NCBI GenBank assembly: GCA_027030425.1
Contig: JALVEW010000231.1
Span: 1-55,370 of the forward strand
Length of the DNA stretch: 55,370 nt
Source of the DNA: Sedimenticola sp.
GTDB taxonomy: Bacteria > Pseudomonadota > Gammaproteobacteria > Chromatiales > Chromatiaceae
Reading direction: 5' to 3'
Shown here: in pieces, positions 8,820 through 18,000 of the stretch
How the letters are laid out: every line of letters begins with the position of its first letter
Numbering within the stretch: the first letter of the stretch is position 1
Program-made: the position numbers and the translations under genes
Notes under the pieces: generated by a model
Seen by the model: the letters and a program-made list of their open reading frames with translations, nothing else
What the model was told of the DNA's origin: nothing
Database searches by the model: none

Positions 8820-10688
8820 ATGGCCGATAGCAAACAAAATGACAACAGCAAGCAGCCGCGCGTGGAGCTGTCTATCCCTGATCAGGCGGAAGCGCCTGAC
8901 GACAGTTTCCTGCTGAGCCCGCGGGAGGTCAAACGCTGGGCCGAGCAGCTTCCCGTCGCCAATATAGGAGAAACGGCGCGCCAGGTTTACAAGACCCTGG
9001 CGACCTTCAACCGCATCAAGATACCGACACTGGTGCGCGCGGAAATCATCGAGCTGTTCCGGGAACCCGTCCGCTACATCAATACCAACATCACCAAACA
9101 CTACCTGAATGTCGGCTTCCCCCTTTCCCCAAAGTCGAAGAAAGCAGCCCAACTGGCCACTGAGCTGTGCAACGAGATCGCCATTTCCTACAAGATCCTG
9201 TTTCTCGAACAGGTGCTGGGCGACGAAAGGAATTTCAACCAGAAGCTGGTGATCGTCGCGGCCCAGCGCGCCCTGCAGTACCTGAAGCAGCGCATGTTCC
9301 ACAACCTGCTTATCTACCGTGACTACCAGCCGGGACTGTGGCGTGAAACCCATTACCTGTATGCCTGGGCGTCGCAGAATCATGTGCATCAGATAGGCGT
9401 GAAGGAAAGCAGCAGGTTCTTGTGGCGCCGTAAAAGCGTGCAAAGTATTGAAGACGTGTACAAGGACATGGTGCTCATCGCCACCACCAGCCCCTACCGG
9501 CTTACACAGACCCAGCTGCGCCTGCTGCACGACAAGCTGCAGGAGTGGGACAAGTACACGGAGATCGGCCTGGTCAGCGACATGGACAACCACAGTGCCG
9601 GCATTTTCTATCTCAACCTGTGGTCGGACGAGCCTCCACAGAAGTCCATCAGCCCGGCCCAGCGCAACGACAGCCGCTTCCGTGCTTTCGACCTCAACGG
9701 CGTGCTGTCCCGCGCCCGGGAAGAATACGAGGAAGCAGAATGGGAATCCCCGGCCCACCTGGATCAGAACCCGAACCACCTGTCCCGCTCCCTGCTCACT
9801 TCCCTGATCAGGGGATGGAACAAGTCCCTGGAGCGCAAATTTGCGCGCAACAGTCTGCAGCATGAGCTGTACGCCATCGTCGGTCTCAGCAACCTGCTCC
9901 ACCTGCTGGAGCAGAACATGGAAACCGGGCAGGGCAACCAGCCGGAAAAGGAAGCACCAGGAGCAAGCGCCACGCCCACCAGCCACCTGACCTGGAACGA
10001 CAGCGTATTCAGCACCCTGGCCATTGCCTCCCCCATCAACAGCCTGGGAGGGGATTCAATATTCGCTGAATCCTCATCCAACCTGGCCAGCGCCCTGCTT
10101 GGAACCCCCGTGGAGCACGAACCCACCAATCTGTTCGAAACCATGAAACGGGACCCCAATGCGGCCTTTTCCGTGCTCACCTACAACGAGAGCGTGGAGG
10201 GTTACTGCCTGGGTTGGAAGGACTCCTACCCCATGAAAGTTCGGGTAGGCGACGTCCTGGGCATCCGTTCCCCGAACAATCCCGAGGAATACAGTGTTGC
10301 CGTGACCCGCTGGCTGAAGGACATTGAGGATGACCAGTTGTACCTGGGCATCCAGGTTCTGGCCTCCAGCTGCTCCCCCATTACCATCACCCCGGGAGCA
10401 AAGGCTTCCTCCAATCGCCAGAATCAGTATCGCTGCCTGCTCCTGTCCGGCAGCGGCATAGACAGTGAGCGGCAAGGCATCCTCACCAACACCCGAGCCT
10501 TCGAACTGAACACAATCATGACCATGGTCACAGAATTCGGTGAGCACCAGATCAAATTGACCAAATGGGTAGAGTCCAACAACAATTTCATCCACTATTA
10601 TTTCACTTACGTGGAAGAGGAAAAGACGTCACGGAAACAGTCCGGTGACCCAGCAGACGACTTCCAGGATCTATGGAATGATCTCTGA
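8820..10688 (+). CDS. PA4958-like protein with C-terminal PilZ-like region
   Basis: A 622-residue cytoplasmic protein with no membrane segment. It begins FLLSPREVKRWAEQLPVANIGETARQVYKTLATFNR, followed by a long helical region. The C-terminal part (about 440-600; VEGYCLGWKDSYPMKVRVGDVLGIRSP and later strands) looks like a divergent PilZ-type beta barrel, but I do not see a full RxxxR / DxSxxG c-di-GMP site. It matches my recollection of P. aeruginosa PA4958, which lies between psd and fimX; here the next gene is a FimX homologue 27 bases downstream, so the pair is probably an operon for c-di-GMP control of type IV pili. Function beyond this context is unknown. Confidence 0.65.
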   Translation: MADSKQNDNSKQPRVELSIPDQAEAPDDSFLLSPREVKRWAEQLPVANIGETARQVYKTLATFNRIKIPTLVRAEIIELFREPVRYINTNITKHYLNVGFPLSPKSKKAAQLATELCNEIAISYKILFLEQVLGDERNFNQKLVIVAAQRALQYLKQRMFHNLLIYRDYQPGLWRETHYLYAWASQNHVHQIGVKESSRFLWRRKSVQSIEDVYKDMVLIATTSPYRLTQTQLRLLHDKLQEWDKYTEIGLVSDMDNHSAGIFYLNLWSDEPPQKSISPAQRNDSRFRAFDLNGVLSRAREEYEEAEWESPAHLDQNPNHLSRSLLTSLIRGWNKSLERKFARNSLQHELYAIVGLSNLLHLLEQNMETGQGNQPEKEAPGASATPTSHLTWNDSVFSTLAIASPINSLGGDSIFAESSSNLASALLGTPVEHEPTNLFETMKRDPNAAFSVLTYNESVEGYCLGWKDSYPMKVRVGDVLGIRSPNNPEEYSVAVTRWLKDIEDDQLYLGIQVLASSCSPITITPGAKASSNRQNQYRCLLLSGSGIDSERQGILTNTRAFELNTIMTMVTEFGEHQIKLTKWVESNNNFIHYYFTYVEEEKTSRKQSGDPADDFQDLWNDL

Positions 10689-10715
10689 ACATCAGCATAA
10701 CCCAGGATCAAGTTT

Positions 10716-12818
10716 ATGAGCACCAACGCGGAAAGAATCATCCAGATCGTTACACCCCTGAGTGACATTGTGGAACTCCTGGTGCTTGGATGTTCCATCG
10801 ACGATGCCAACATCTATTCCCAGACCCTGCGGAATTCAGGCATGGCAGTACACCTGAGCACGGCCTACACCCCCGACGAACTCGATGCCCTGCTGCAAGA
10901 CCTGGATGCCGACGTGGTGCTTGTGAATACTGACGCCGAGGAAATCGATTTCACCACCGCCATCCGCCAGATCCGGGAAGTTTCTCCCCTGGCCGCCTTC
11001 ATCCTGCTTTCCGACAACCCGGAGGAAGAGCTGTTCTTTGCCGCCGAAACCCGCGCCCAGGACATCATCGAGCGCAACGATCATGCGCACCTGATATATG
11101 TGGTGAATCGCGAGCAACAGAACATGATTACCAAGAAGAAGCTGCTGGCGGTGACTCAGGAGCTCAAAGAAACCAAGCAGCGTTACGAAACCCTCACTGA
11201 AACCGCCCGCGACGCCATTGCCTACATCCACCAGGGTATGCACGTCTACGCCAACCCCGCCTACGTCTCCCTGTTCGGCTTCAACAATGCCGATGAACTG
11301 GAAGGCCTGCCCTTCATGGATCTCATTGCCAGCGACGATCGTCTCAAGTTCAAGCCGGTGCTGCACAAGCTGGACGAAGAACATACCGCGGAACAACTCG
11401 ACATCAACTGCGTAACCAACGAGGGCAAAAATCTTTCCGTGACCATGGATTTCGCGCCCTCGACCATCGATGGTGAAGACTGCACCCAGGTCATCATCCG
11501 CAGCCAGGCATCGGACTTGGACATCGAGCAACGTCTCGCGGAACTGGCCAACTACGACACCGATACGGGGCTGTACAACCGCAAGTATTTCAACGAACGG
11601 TTGGAAGAACAGTTTGCCAAAGCCGCTGATGCCGGTCAGCGGCTGAGCATGATTCTGCTCAACATCGCCAATTTCTCAGACATCAAGGCGGATTTCAGCC
11701 TGGACGCCAGCGAGACCGTGCTCAAGGATGTGACCCGCATACTCAACGAAACCACCTACGACACGGACTTGGTGGCCCGTTTTGGCGAACACGAATTCGC
11801 CGTGTTGTGCACCCCGGACACCAAGGCGGAATCCCTCGCCAACCGCCTCGCCAATGCCCTGGATGAACATTCTTTCGAAGATGATGGCAAAGAGATCTCG
11901 CCGAATTTTGTGTTTGGCATTTCCCATTCAGACGCGCCACCGGCAAAAAGCGCCACAGACCTGATCTCTCACGCCGTGAAAGCCTGGAAGCAGGGCCTTG
12001 CCGACGGTACTGCCATCGTATCCTTCAACAGCGGCAGCCAGCAGGCAGAAGAGCAGACCGGCGGAAACGAGTCCATGATTCAGCAGATCGACCAGGCGCT
12101 GGCCAGTGATCGTTTTCACCTGGTGTACCAGCCCGTGGTCAGTCTGCACGGCAACAGCCGTGAAGACTATGCCGTCTATGTGCGCATGCTGGACGAAGAC
12201 AACCAGCAGATGCCGCCCGAGGAATTCCTGGGTGATGCCATCAGTTCCGAGCGCATGGCGGAAATCGACCGTTGGGTAATTCGCAATGCCATCCGGGAAG
12301 TTGCCAGCCATCGGGCCAATGGCCACAAGCTCAACTTCATGATCACCCTGTCAGCAGCTGGCATCGAAGACGATTCCCTGCTGCTGTGGATTTGCGACTG
12401 CCTGAGGGAATTCAAGGCCAAGGGCGCCTGGCTGGCCTTTGCCGTGGCCCACAACGACGTCATCGCGCACCTGGAAAAGATGGAACAGCTGGCGGAAGGC
12501 CTGCGCAAGATCAACTGCCGCATCACCCTGACCCATTTCCCCTTCGAGCAGGAAGCCGTCAACGTGGTTCGTCATCTGAACTCCGACATGGTCTGCTTCA
12601 CACCGGAAATCTCCGGCAAGCTGTCCCATGACAAGGAACAGCAGGAACTTCTCAAAGACTACAACGAGCAGTTGCACAAGGAGAAGGTGAAGACCATCGT
12701 CACCCATATCGAGGAAGCGGCCCAGCTCACCCTGCTGTGGAACGTGGGGGTGGATTTCATCCAAGGCAACTTCATCCAGAAACCCGTGGATACCATCATC
12801 TACGACGCGGAGTTGTAA
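10716..12818 (+). CDS. fimX: FimX-type protein with degenerate GGDEF and EAL domains
   Basis: A 700-residue protein, the length of FimX. Order of domains: receiver-like domain (about 15-135, without a clear phospho-acceptor set), PAS (about 150-260), GGDEF-like (about 275-430) and EAL-like (about 450-700). The GGDEF site reads GEHEF at 357-361, and the EAL motif position reads YAVYVR at about 485-490, so neither cyclase nor phosphodiesterase activity is expected. FimX proteins bind c-di-GMP through the dead EAL domain and control type IV pilus assembly and twitching. The upstream PA4958-like partner supports the call. Its end is six bases from the convergent 5'-nucleotidase gene. Confidence 0.8.
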   Translation: MSTNAERIIQIVTPLSDIVELLVLGCSIDDANIYSQTLRNSGMAVHLSTAYTPDELDALLQDLDADVVLVNTDAEEIDFTTAIRQIREVSPLAAFILLSDNPEEELFFAAETRAQDIIERNDHAHLIYVVNREQQNMITKKKLLAVTQELKETKQRYETLTETARDAIAYIHQGMHVYANPAYVSLFGFNNADELEGLPFMDLIASDDRLKFKPVLHKLDEEHTAEQLDINCVTNEGKNLSVTMDFAPSTIDGEDCTQVIIRSQASDLDIEQRLAELANYDTDTGLYNRKYFNERLEEQFAKAADAGQRLSMILLNIANFSDIKADFSLDASETVLKDVTRILNETTYDTDLVARFGEHEFAVLCTPDTKAESLANRLANALDEHSFEDDGKEISPNFVFGISHSDAPPAKSATDLISHAVKAWKQGLADGTAIVSFNSGSQQAEEQTGGNESMIQQIDQALASDRFHLVYQPVVSLHGNSREDYAVYVRMLDEDNQQMPPEEFLGDAISSERMAEIDRWVIRNAIREVASHRANGHKLNFMITLSAAGIEDDSLLLWICDCLREFKAKGAWLAFAVAHNDVIAHLEKMEQLAEGLRKINCRITLTHFPFEQEAVNVVRHLNSDMVCFTPEISGKLSHDKEQQELLKDYNEQLHKEKVKTIVTHIEEAAQLTLLWNVGVDFIQGNFIQKPVDTIIYDAEL

Positions 12819-12824
12819 AGAGGC

Positions 12825-13751
12825 TCAGCCCTTGTTGGCCACGCCATGGGGCACATGACCCGCGGGCACGAACTGGGCCGCTGACTCCACGTGATGGGTC
12901 TGGTCATCGAAAAAGATGTCCGCCTGAAATGCCTTGAGGAAGGCGCTCTTGTCCATGCCCCCCAGAAACAAGGCCTCATCGATACGGATACCCCAGGTAC
13001 GCAGCGTACGGATCACCCGCTCGTGGGCGGGCGCGCCTCGTGCTGTTACCAGTGCCGTGCGAATGGGCGCCGTACCTTCCGGCGCCATGGACTGCAACTG
13101 GTGCAGCACTTCCAGGAAACGGCGGAAGGGACCGGCCTCCAGGGGACGCTTGGCGGCCGCCTTCTCGCTGGCCTCGAAAGCTTCCAGCCCCTGCTGCCGA
13201 AAGACTTTTTCCGCCTCATCAGAAAACAGCACTGCATCACCGTCAAAGGCGATACGCAGCTGATCGACCTCGTCATCCCGTACCGGCGTAACCCCGTCAC
13301 CAGGAGAAACAGGCGCAATGGTCGCCGCCGCCACACCCGCCTTCAGGGCCCGGGCGACATCCTCGGAATCAGCGGACAGAAAAAGATGGGCGTCCAGGAC
13401 GGAAGCGTATTCGAAAGGGCTGCGGCCGCCAGTAAAAGCGGCACGGGTAATATCCAGGCCATGATGCTCGATGGAATTGAACACCCGCAATCCCGTGTCC
13501 GCGCTGTTGCGTGACAACAGCACCACCTCTACCTTGATGCGCCCCTCGAACAGGCTGTTAAGGTTCAGCAGTTTCCTCACCAGGGAAAAGGCGACGCCGG
13601 GCTTCAGGATATCTTCCTCATGCTGAATCTGATACTCGTGGTAGGCGTCCACGCCCTGCTCTTCAAACACCCGGTGAGACTCATCCAGGTCGAACAGGGC
13701 ACGGGAGGAAATGGCAACGACCAGAGTCGGTCGGGATTCGATCACACCCAC
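12825..13751 (-). CDS. Cytosolic 5'-nucleotidase family protein
   Basis: A 308-residue protein similar to the bacterial 5-nucleotidase family that resembles eukaryotic cytosolic 5'-nucleotidase I, expected to dephosphorylate nucleoside monophosphates. Visible features are the N-terminal LVVAISSRALFDLDESHRVFEEQG with the DxD-type motif shifted to FDLDES, VVLLSRNSADTGLRVFNSIEHHGL, FTGGRSPFEYASVLDAHLFLS, FDGDAVLFSDEAEKVF, and the C-terminal FFDDQTHHVE. The start is a GTG at 13751, two bases after the stop of the coiled-coil protein gene, so the two are probably co-translated. It converges on fimX. Confidence 0.8.
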   Translation of the reverse strand: MGVIESRPTLVVAISSRALFDLDESHRVFEEQGVDAYHEYQIQHEEDILKPGVAFSLVRKLLNLNSLFEGRIKVEVVLLSRNSADTGLRVFNSIEHHGLDITRAAFTGGRSPFEYASVLDAHLFLSADSEDVARALKAGVAAATIAPVSPGDGVTPVRDDEVDQLRIAFDGDAVLFSDEAEKVFRQQGLEAFEASEKAAAKRPLEAGPFRRFLEVLHQLQSMAPEGTAPIRTALVTARGAPAHERVIRTLRTWGIRIDEALFLGGMDKSAFLKAFQADIFFDDQTHHVESAAQFVPAGHVPHGVANKG

Positions 13752-13753
13752 GG

Positions 13754-14260
13754 CTACCAGGGCATGAAACTGTTCATGAAAGACATGGGGCGGCCTACAT
13801 TGCGATTCAGCCTGGACATGTCATGTTGCATGCCCTGGGTCGCAAAAGTCATGGCCCGGGTGGAAGCATTCAGGGACTTCATGGATTCATCCATGGACTC
13901 CATGCTGGCCAGGATGGGCTGAAGGGTTCCCATCTTGTGTTCCATGGAATCCAGACTGACGGTCATGGTACGGATATTGGTGGTCATCTGACCCATGTTC
14001 TCGGACATGCTCTGCATATTGCTGGACAGCACGGACATGTGCGTATCCACGCTGATGACCATGTAATGCATGTCACCCGCCAGGCGATAGATAAGGAAAA
14101 ACCCATAGGCGGCCAGCACCACGAAGGCGAACATGGAGGGATAGATAATCAGTTCCCAGCGCCGGGCACTGGTCTCAAAGACTTCAGACAGACGAGTGAT
14201 ACCTTCCTGGTCGCTCACCTGTTGCTTGTCTTCTTCCCGGGAATTCAATGTTGCCACCAT
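13754..14260 (-). CDS. Met-rich coiled-coil membrane protein, function unknown
   Basis: From the ATG at 14260 the protein has 168 residues; the frame extends 13 codons further but without support. A hydrophilic N-terminus (about 35 residues) leads into one membrane helix (YPSMFAFVVLAAYGFFLIYRLA), then a long region rich in Met, Ser and Thr with heptad-like spacing (MQSMSENMGQM, MTVSLDSMEHKM, MESMDESMKSL), ending FMNSFMPW. This pattern resembles the signalling stalk of chemoreceptor-type proteins, but no recognised domain is visible. It is upstream of the 5'-nucleotidase gene with a two-base gap. I cannot assign a function. Confidence 0.65.
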   Translation of the reverse strand: MVATLNSREEDKQQVSDQEGITRLSEVFETSARRWELIIYPSMFAFVVLAAYGFFLIYRLAGDMHYMVISVDTHMSVLSSNMQSMSENMGQMTTNIRTMTVSLDSMEHKMGTLQPILASMESMDESMKSLNASTRAMTFATQGMQHDMSRLNRNVGRPMSFMNSFMPW

Positions 14261-14390
14261 AAACAATACTTGCCCCAATCGATGCCGGACAATGAACACA
14301 GATCGGGATTTATACTGATTCTACTAGTAATAAATCTTATGCACAACAAAACTGCACTGATTTGCCCCGTGAATGCGAAGCAAACCGCCC

Positions 14391-15029
14391 TCAGCCTACC
14401 ACGTGGGCATAGAGCACCGCCGCCAGAGCATGCCACTCCAGGGCTCCTTTACTGCGGGGGTCCATTTCAAACACGGCCAGACCTTCGCTGAAGGAACGGC
14501 GGAAGGCGGTGCGCTGCGCCAGCCTTGCCTTGATGAACTTGATGCCGGGAAGCGACACCAGGGCGGCGGCCGCTTCGTCACTTTCACGGATGGCACGGTG
14601 GGTGTCCGCCCGGTTGATAAAACCCATGACTTCCGGCCGGCGACCATCCGAAACCACGGAATCGATCAGTCGCAGGAAACGCTGGGTAGACCAGATGTCC
14701 GCTTGGCTGGGGGGAACGGGAACGACGATACGATCGGCCACAGCGATTGCCTGCTTGAAACTGTGCAGATCCGCTGTCCCCACATCCACCAGCACCTCGT
14801 CGTACTGATCCAGTTCCTTGCGGTTGCTCAGCAGGCTCTTGCTTCCCAGCATGACTGGCGGCTCATACCCTTCCTCAGCACGAACATCCACCACGTCCGT
14901 CAGGGTAGCCTGGGGATCGGCATCAATGGCCAGTACGTTCTGCTCGGCCAGCGACAACCATACCGCCAGGTTGAAGGTAATGGTACTTTTTCCGGATCCG
15001 CCCTTGAGGCTGCCGATGAGGGTAATCAT
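14391..15029 (-). CDS. ParA/MinD-type ATPase
   Basis: A 212-residue P-loop ATPase of the ParA superfamily, the group that positions plasmids, chromosomes or protein clusters by ATP-driven dimerisation. The deviant Walker A is KGGSGKSTITFN with the signature lysine; Walker A' is AIDADPQATLTD; Walker B is VLVDVGTAD. The length fits the short orphan ParA group, with no DNA-binding N-terminus. No parB lies next to it. A RBS (AGGGAG) precedes the ATG. It follows the RND permease gene by 38 bases on the same strand and is likely part of that operon. Confidence 0.85.
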   Translation of the reverse strand: MITLIGSLKGGSGKSTITFNLAVWLSLAEQNVLAIDADPQATLTDVVDVRAEEGYEPPVMLGSKSLLSNRKELDQYDEVLVDVGTADLHSFKQAIAVADRIVVPVPPSQADIWSTQRFLRLIDSVVSDGRRPEVMGFINRADTHRAIRESDEAAAALVSLPGIKFIKARLAQRTAFRRSFSEGLAVFEMDPRSKGALEWHALAAVLYAHVVG

Positions 15030-15067
15030 TGCCGCTATCTCCCTAGGTCAATATCAGGCACATGATA

Positions 15068-18000
15068 TCAGGACGACAGGCCGTCATCGCTGCCGTCCAG
15101 GCTTTTCAAACGAATGCCCCGCCGCCCGTTCTTCTTGGCCACGGCCACCGGCATCACCTTCTTCTTGGCAATCTTCTTGCGCTGGGAAGCCGGAGTAGCG
15201 GTCTTCTTCACTGCTGCTTTCTTGGCTGCGGTCTTCTTGGCCGTAGTCTTCTTGGCCGTAGTCTTCTTGGCCGTAGTCTTCTTGGCCGCAGTCTTCTTGG
15301 CAGAAGTCTTCCTGGCCGCTGTTTTACCTGTCTCAGCCTTCTTCGCCGTTGCTTTCCCAGCAGCCTTTTTCGTCACCGGGGAAGCCGGGTTTTTTGCGGC
15401 AACGGCTTTTTTCGCTGCCTGCTTTTTCACCGTTTTCTTCCGCGCCGCAACCGTCTTCTTCACCTCTTCCCGGGTCACCACAAGAGCAGCAGGCTTCTCC
15501 AGGGGCCGGGCAATGATTTCCAGGTCTTTCTCAATACGCTCGACATCCAGTGACTTGCCGGTTTCCTCCTCGGACGGCAGATCCTCTTCCAGAGTAACCC
15601 CGGCCTCATCCTTTGCCGTTTCCGGCTTCTCAGGCGATGGCGACGGGGTCGAAGCCACGGGCTTCGCCGTGGTGTCCCTGCGCTGATCATCCGTTGCCGC
15701 CGCGGGCTTGGGCTTTTCGGCCTTCTTCCTGCCGCGGAACATGCGCACGATGGCGGCAATGAGGCTGAACAGCCCGATGATGACGCTGGCAACCACATTC
15801 CAGCCGCGCTTGAGGTAGCTTCTGCCACCAGCAGCACCGCCTCCCTGAGGGCCTCTGTTGCCTTTGTCCCCTTTCGGGCAGCGACGGCCCGCCGCCTCGC
15901 ACAGGGACTCAGACGCGGCCACCATTCCCAGGGGAATCACCACCAGGGTGAGAATGGTGGACACCAGCACCCCGGAGGCCAGAGAAATGGCCATCCCCTG
16001 GAAGATGGGATCGAAGAAGATCACGGATGAAGCGAAAACCAGGGCAAAAGCCGTAATCAGGATAGGGCGCGTACGGGTCTTGCAGGCCTTGATCACGGCT
16101 TCGGGCACGCTGGTGCCCTTCTGCACTTCGTGAATGGAGAAATCCACCAACAGAATGGAGTTACGCACGATGATACCCGCCAGGGCAATCCAACCTATCA
16201 TGGAGGTCGCGGTGAACTCACCACCCAATCCCAGGGCAAAGAAAATGGCATGCACGGGAATAATGCCCAACAGGGTCAGGGGGATGGGCGACATGATGAG
16301 CGCGGGAATGCGGAAGTTGCCGAATTCCCAAACCACCAGAATGTAGATCAGCACCAGGGCCGCACCAAAGGCCATGCCCATGTCACGGAAGGTCTCGTAA
16401 GTGACCGTCCATTCACCGGTCCACTCGAAGGCGGAGCGGGCGTCGGTGGGAGGCGGCCCCGTCCAGTAGGTATGTTCCGCCAGTTCCACGCCATCGGGAG
16501 TCACGTAGGGTTTTCCATCCTTCCAGCTCTTGAGCAGGTCTTCCACCTGCATCATGCCGTACACGGGTGCCGCCAAACGACCGCCCACGTCGGCGACCAC
16601 GTATTCCACGGCGCGCAGATCCTTGTTGAACACGGCGGGTTCCACCGGCACGCGCTTGAATTCACCCAGTTCACGCAGGGGCACGCCCACGCCGTCCTTG
16701 GACTGAATCAGCAGATCACCCAGGCGGGTGATCTGGGAACGCTCTGCCAAGGGCACCTGGATCACGATATTCACGGGCTCATGACCGGCGCGCTGTTTCA
16801 CGTCTCCAAGCACCATACCCCCCAGGGCCATGGCCAAGTTCTTGTTGATGGCATCCACGGAAATGCCCCGCATATCGGCCTTCTCGCGGTCCACCATGAA
16901 GCGCCAGTAATCATGGGGCTGGACCATGTAATTGTCCACGTCCTCCAGGTTGGGCGCCTCCTCGAAGACCTCAGTCAGGTCCGACGCCACCTTGCGGCGC
17001 GTAGGCGCATCAGGCCCGTATACCGTCGCCACCACGGACTGCAGCACCGGCGGCCCCGGAGGCATCTCCACCACGGCAAACCTGGCATTCACGTCCTTGA
17101 ACAACTCGGTGACCCGTGCGCGGGTATCCACGGCGATTTCGTGACTGCTGCGCTTGCGGTCATGCTTGTCCACCAGCTGCACCTGTATCTCCGCCTGCCA
17201 AGGTTCCCTGCGCAGGTAGTAATGGCGCACCATGCCGTTGAAATCGAAGGGCTTGGCCGTACCCACGTACACCTGCACCGCTGTCACTTCCGGCAGCTTG
17301 CGCACCAGGTTGGCCACCTGGTTGGCCCGGTTGGCCGTCTCCGCCAGGGCGGTTCCCTCGGGCATGTCCAGCACCACGGAAAACTCGGGTTTGTTGTCCA
17401 GGGGCAGCATTTTCACTACCACCAGCTTGAAATAGAACATGGAGCACATGAGCAGGAACACACCCCACATGGCCAGGCGGAAGCGCCGCGCCTTGCGCGG
17501 ATCCTCAATCATGGGCATGAGAATGCGCCGGTACACCTTTTCCAGTTTCTCCGCTTCCCTGTGCTCACGCTTCTCCGCCACAGCCAGGTATTCCATGGAA
17601 GGCCGGAATACGGGATGAATAGCCAGCCAGGGGGTAAATACAAAGGCGGCGAACAGGGAGATGACCATGGCCACGGAACCCAGGGCGGGAATGGGCATCA
17701 TGTAGGGCCCCATCATGCCGGACACGAAGCCCATGGGCAGCAGTGCACCGATAACCGTCAGGGTGGCCAGAATGGTGGGATTGCCCACCTCGCGCACGGC
17801 GTCCACGGCGGTTTCCGCATCGGTCTTGCCCTCCTCCAGCCAGCGACGGTAGATGTTTTCCACCACCACGATGGCGTCATCCACCAGGATACCAATGGAG
17901 AATATCAGGGCGAACAGGGATACCCGGTCGATGGTGAAGCCCAACATCCAGGCGCCGAAAACCGTGAACAGCAGCACCACGGGAATGACCAGCAGCACCA

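Noticed and set aside
8796-9986. Minus-strand open frame of about 396 codons over the PilZ-like gene
   Set aside because: Val/Gln/Leu-rich composition without motifs; the plus-strand gene matches a known family and operon context.
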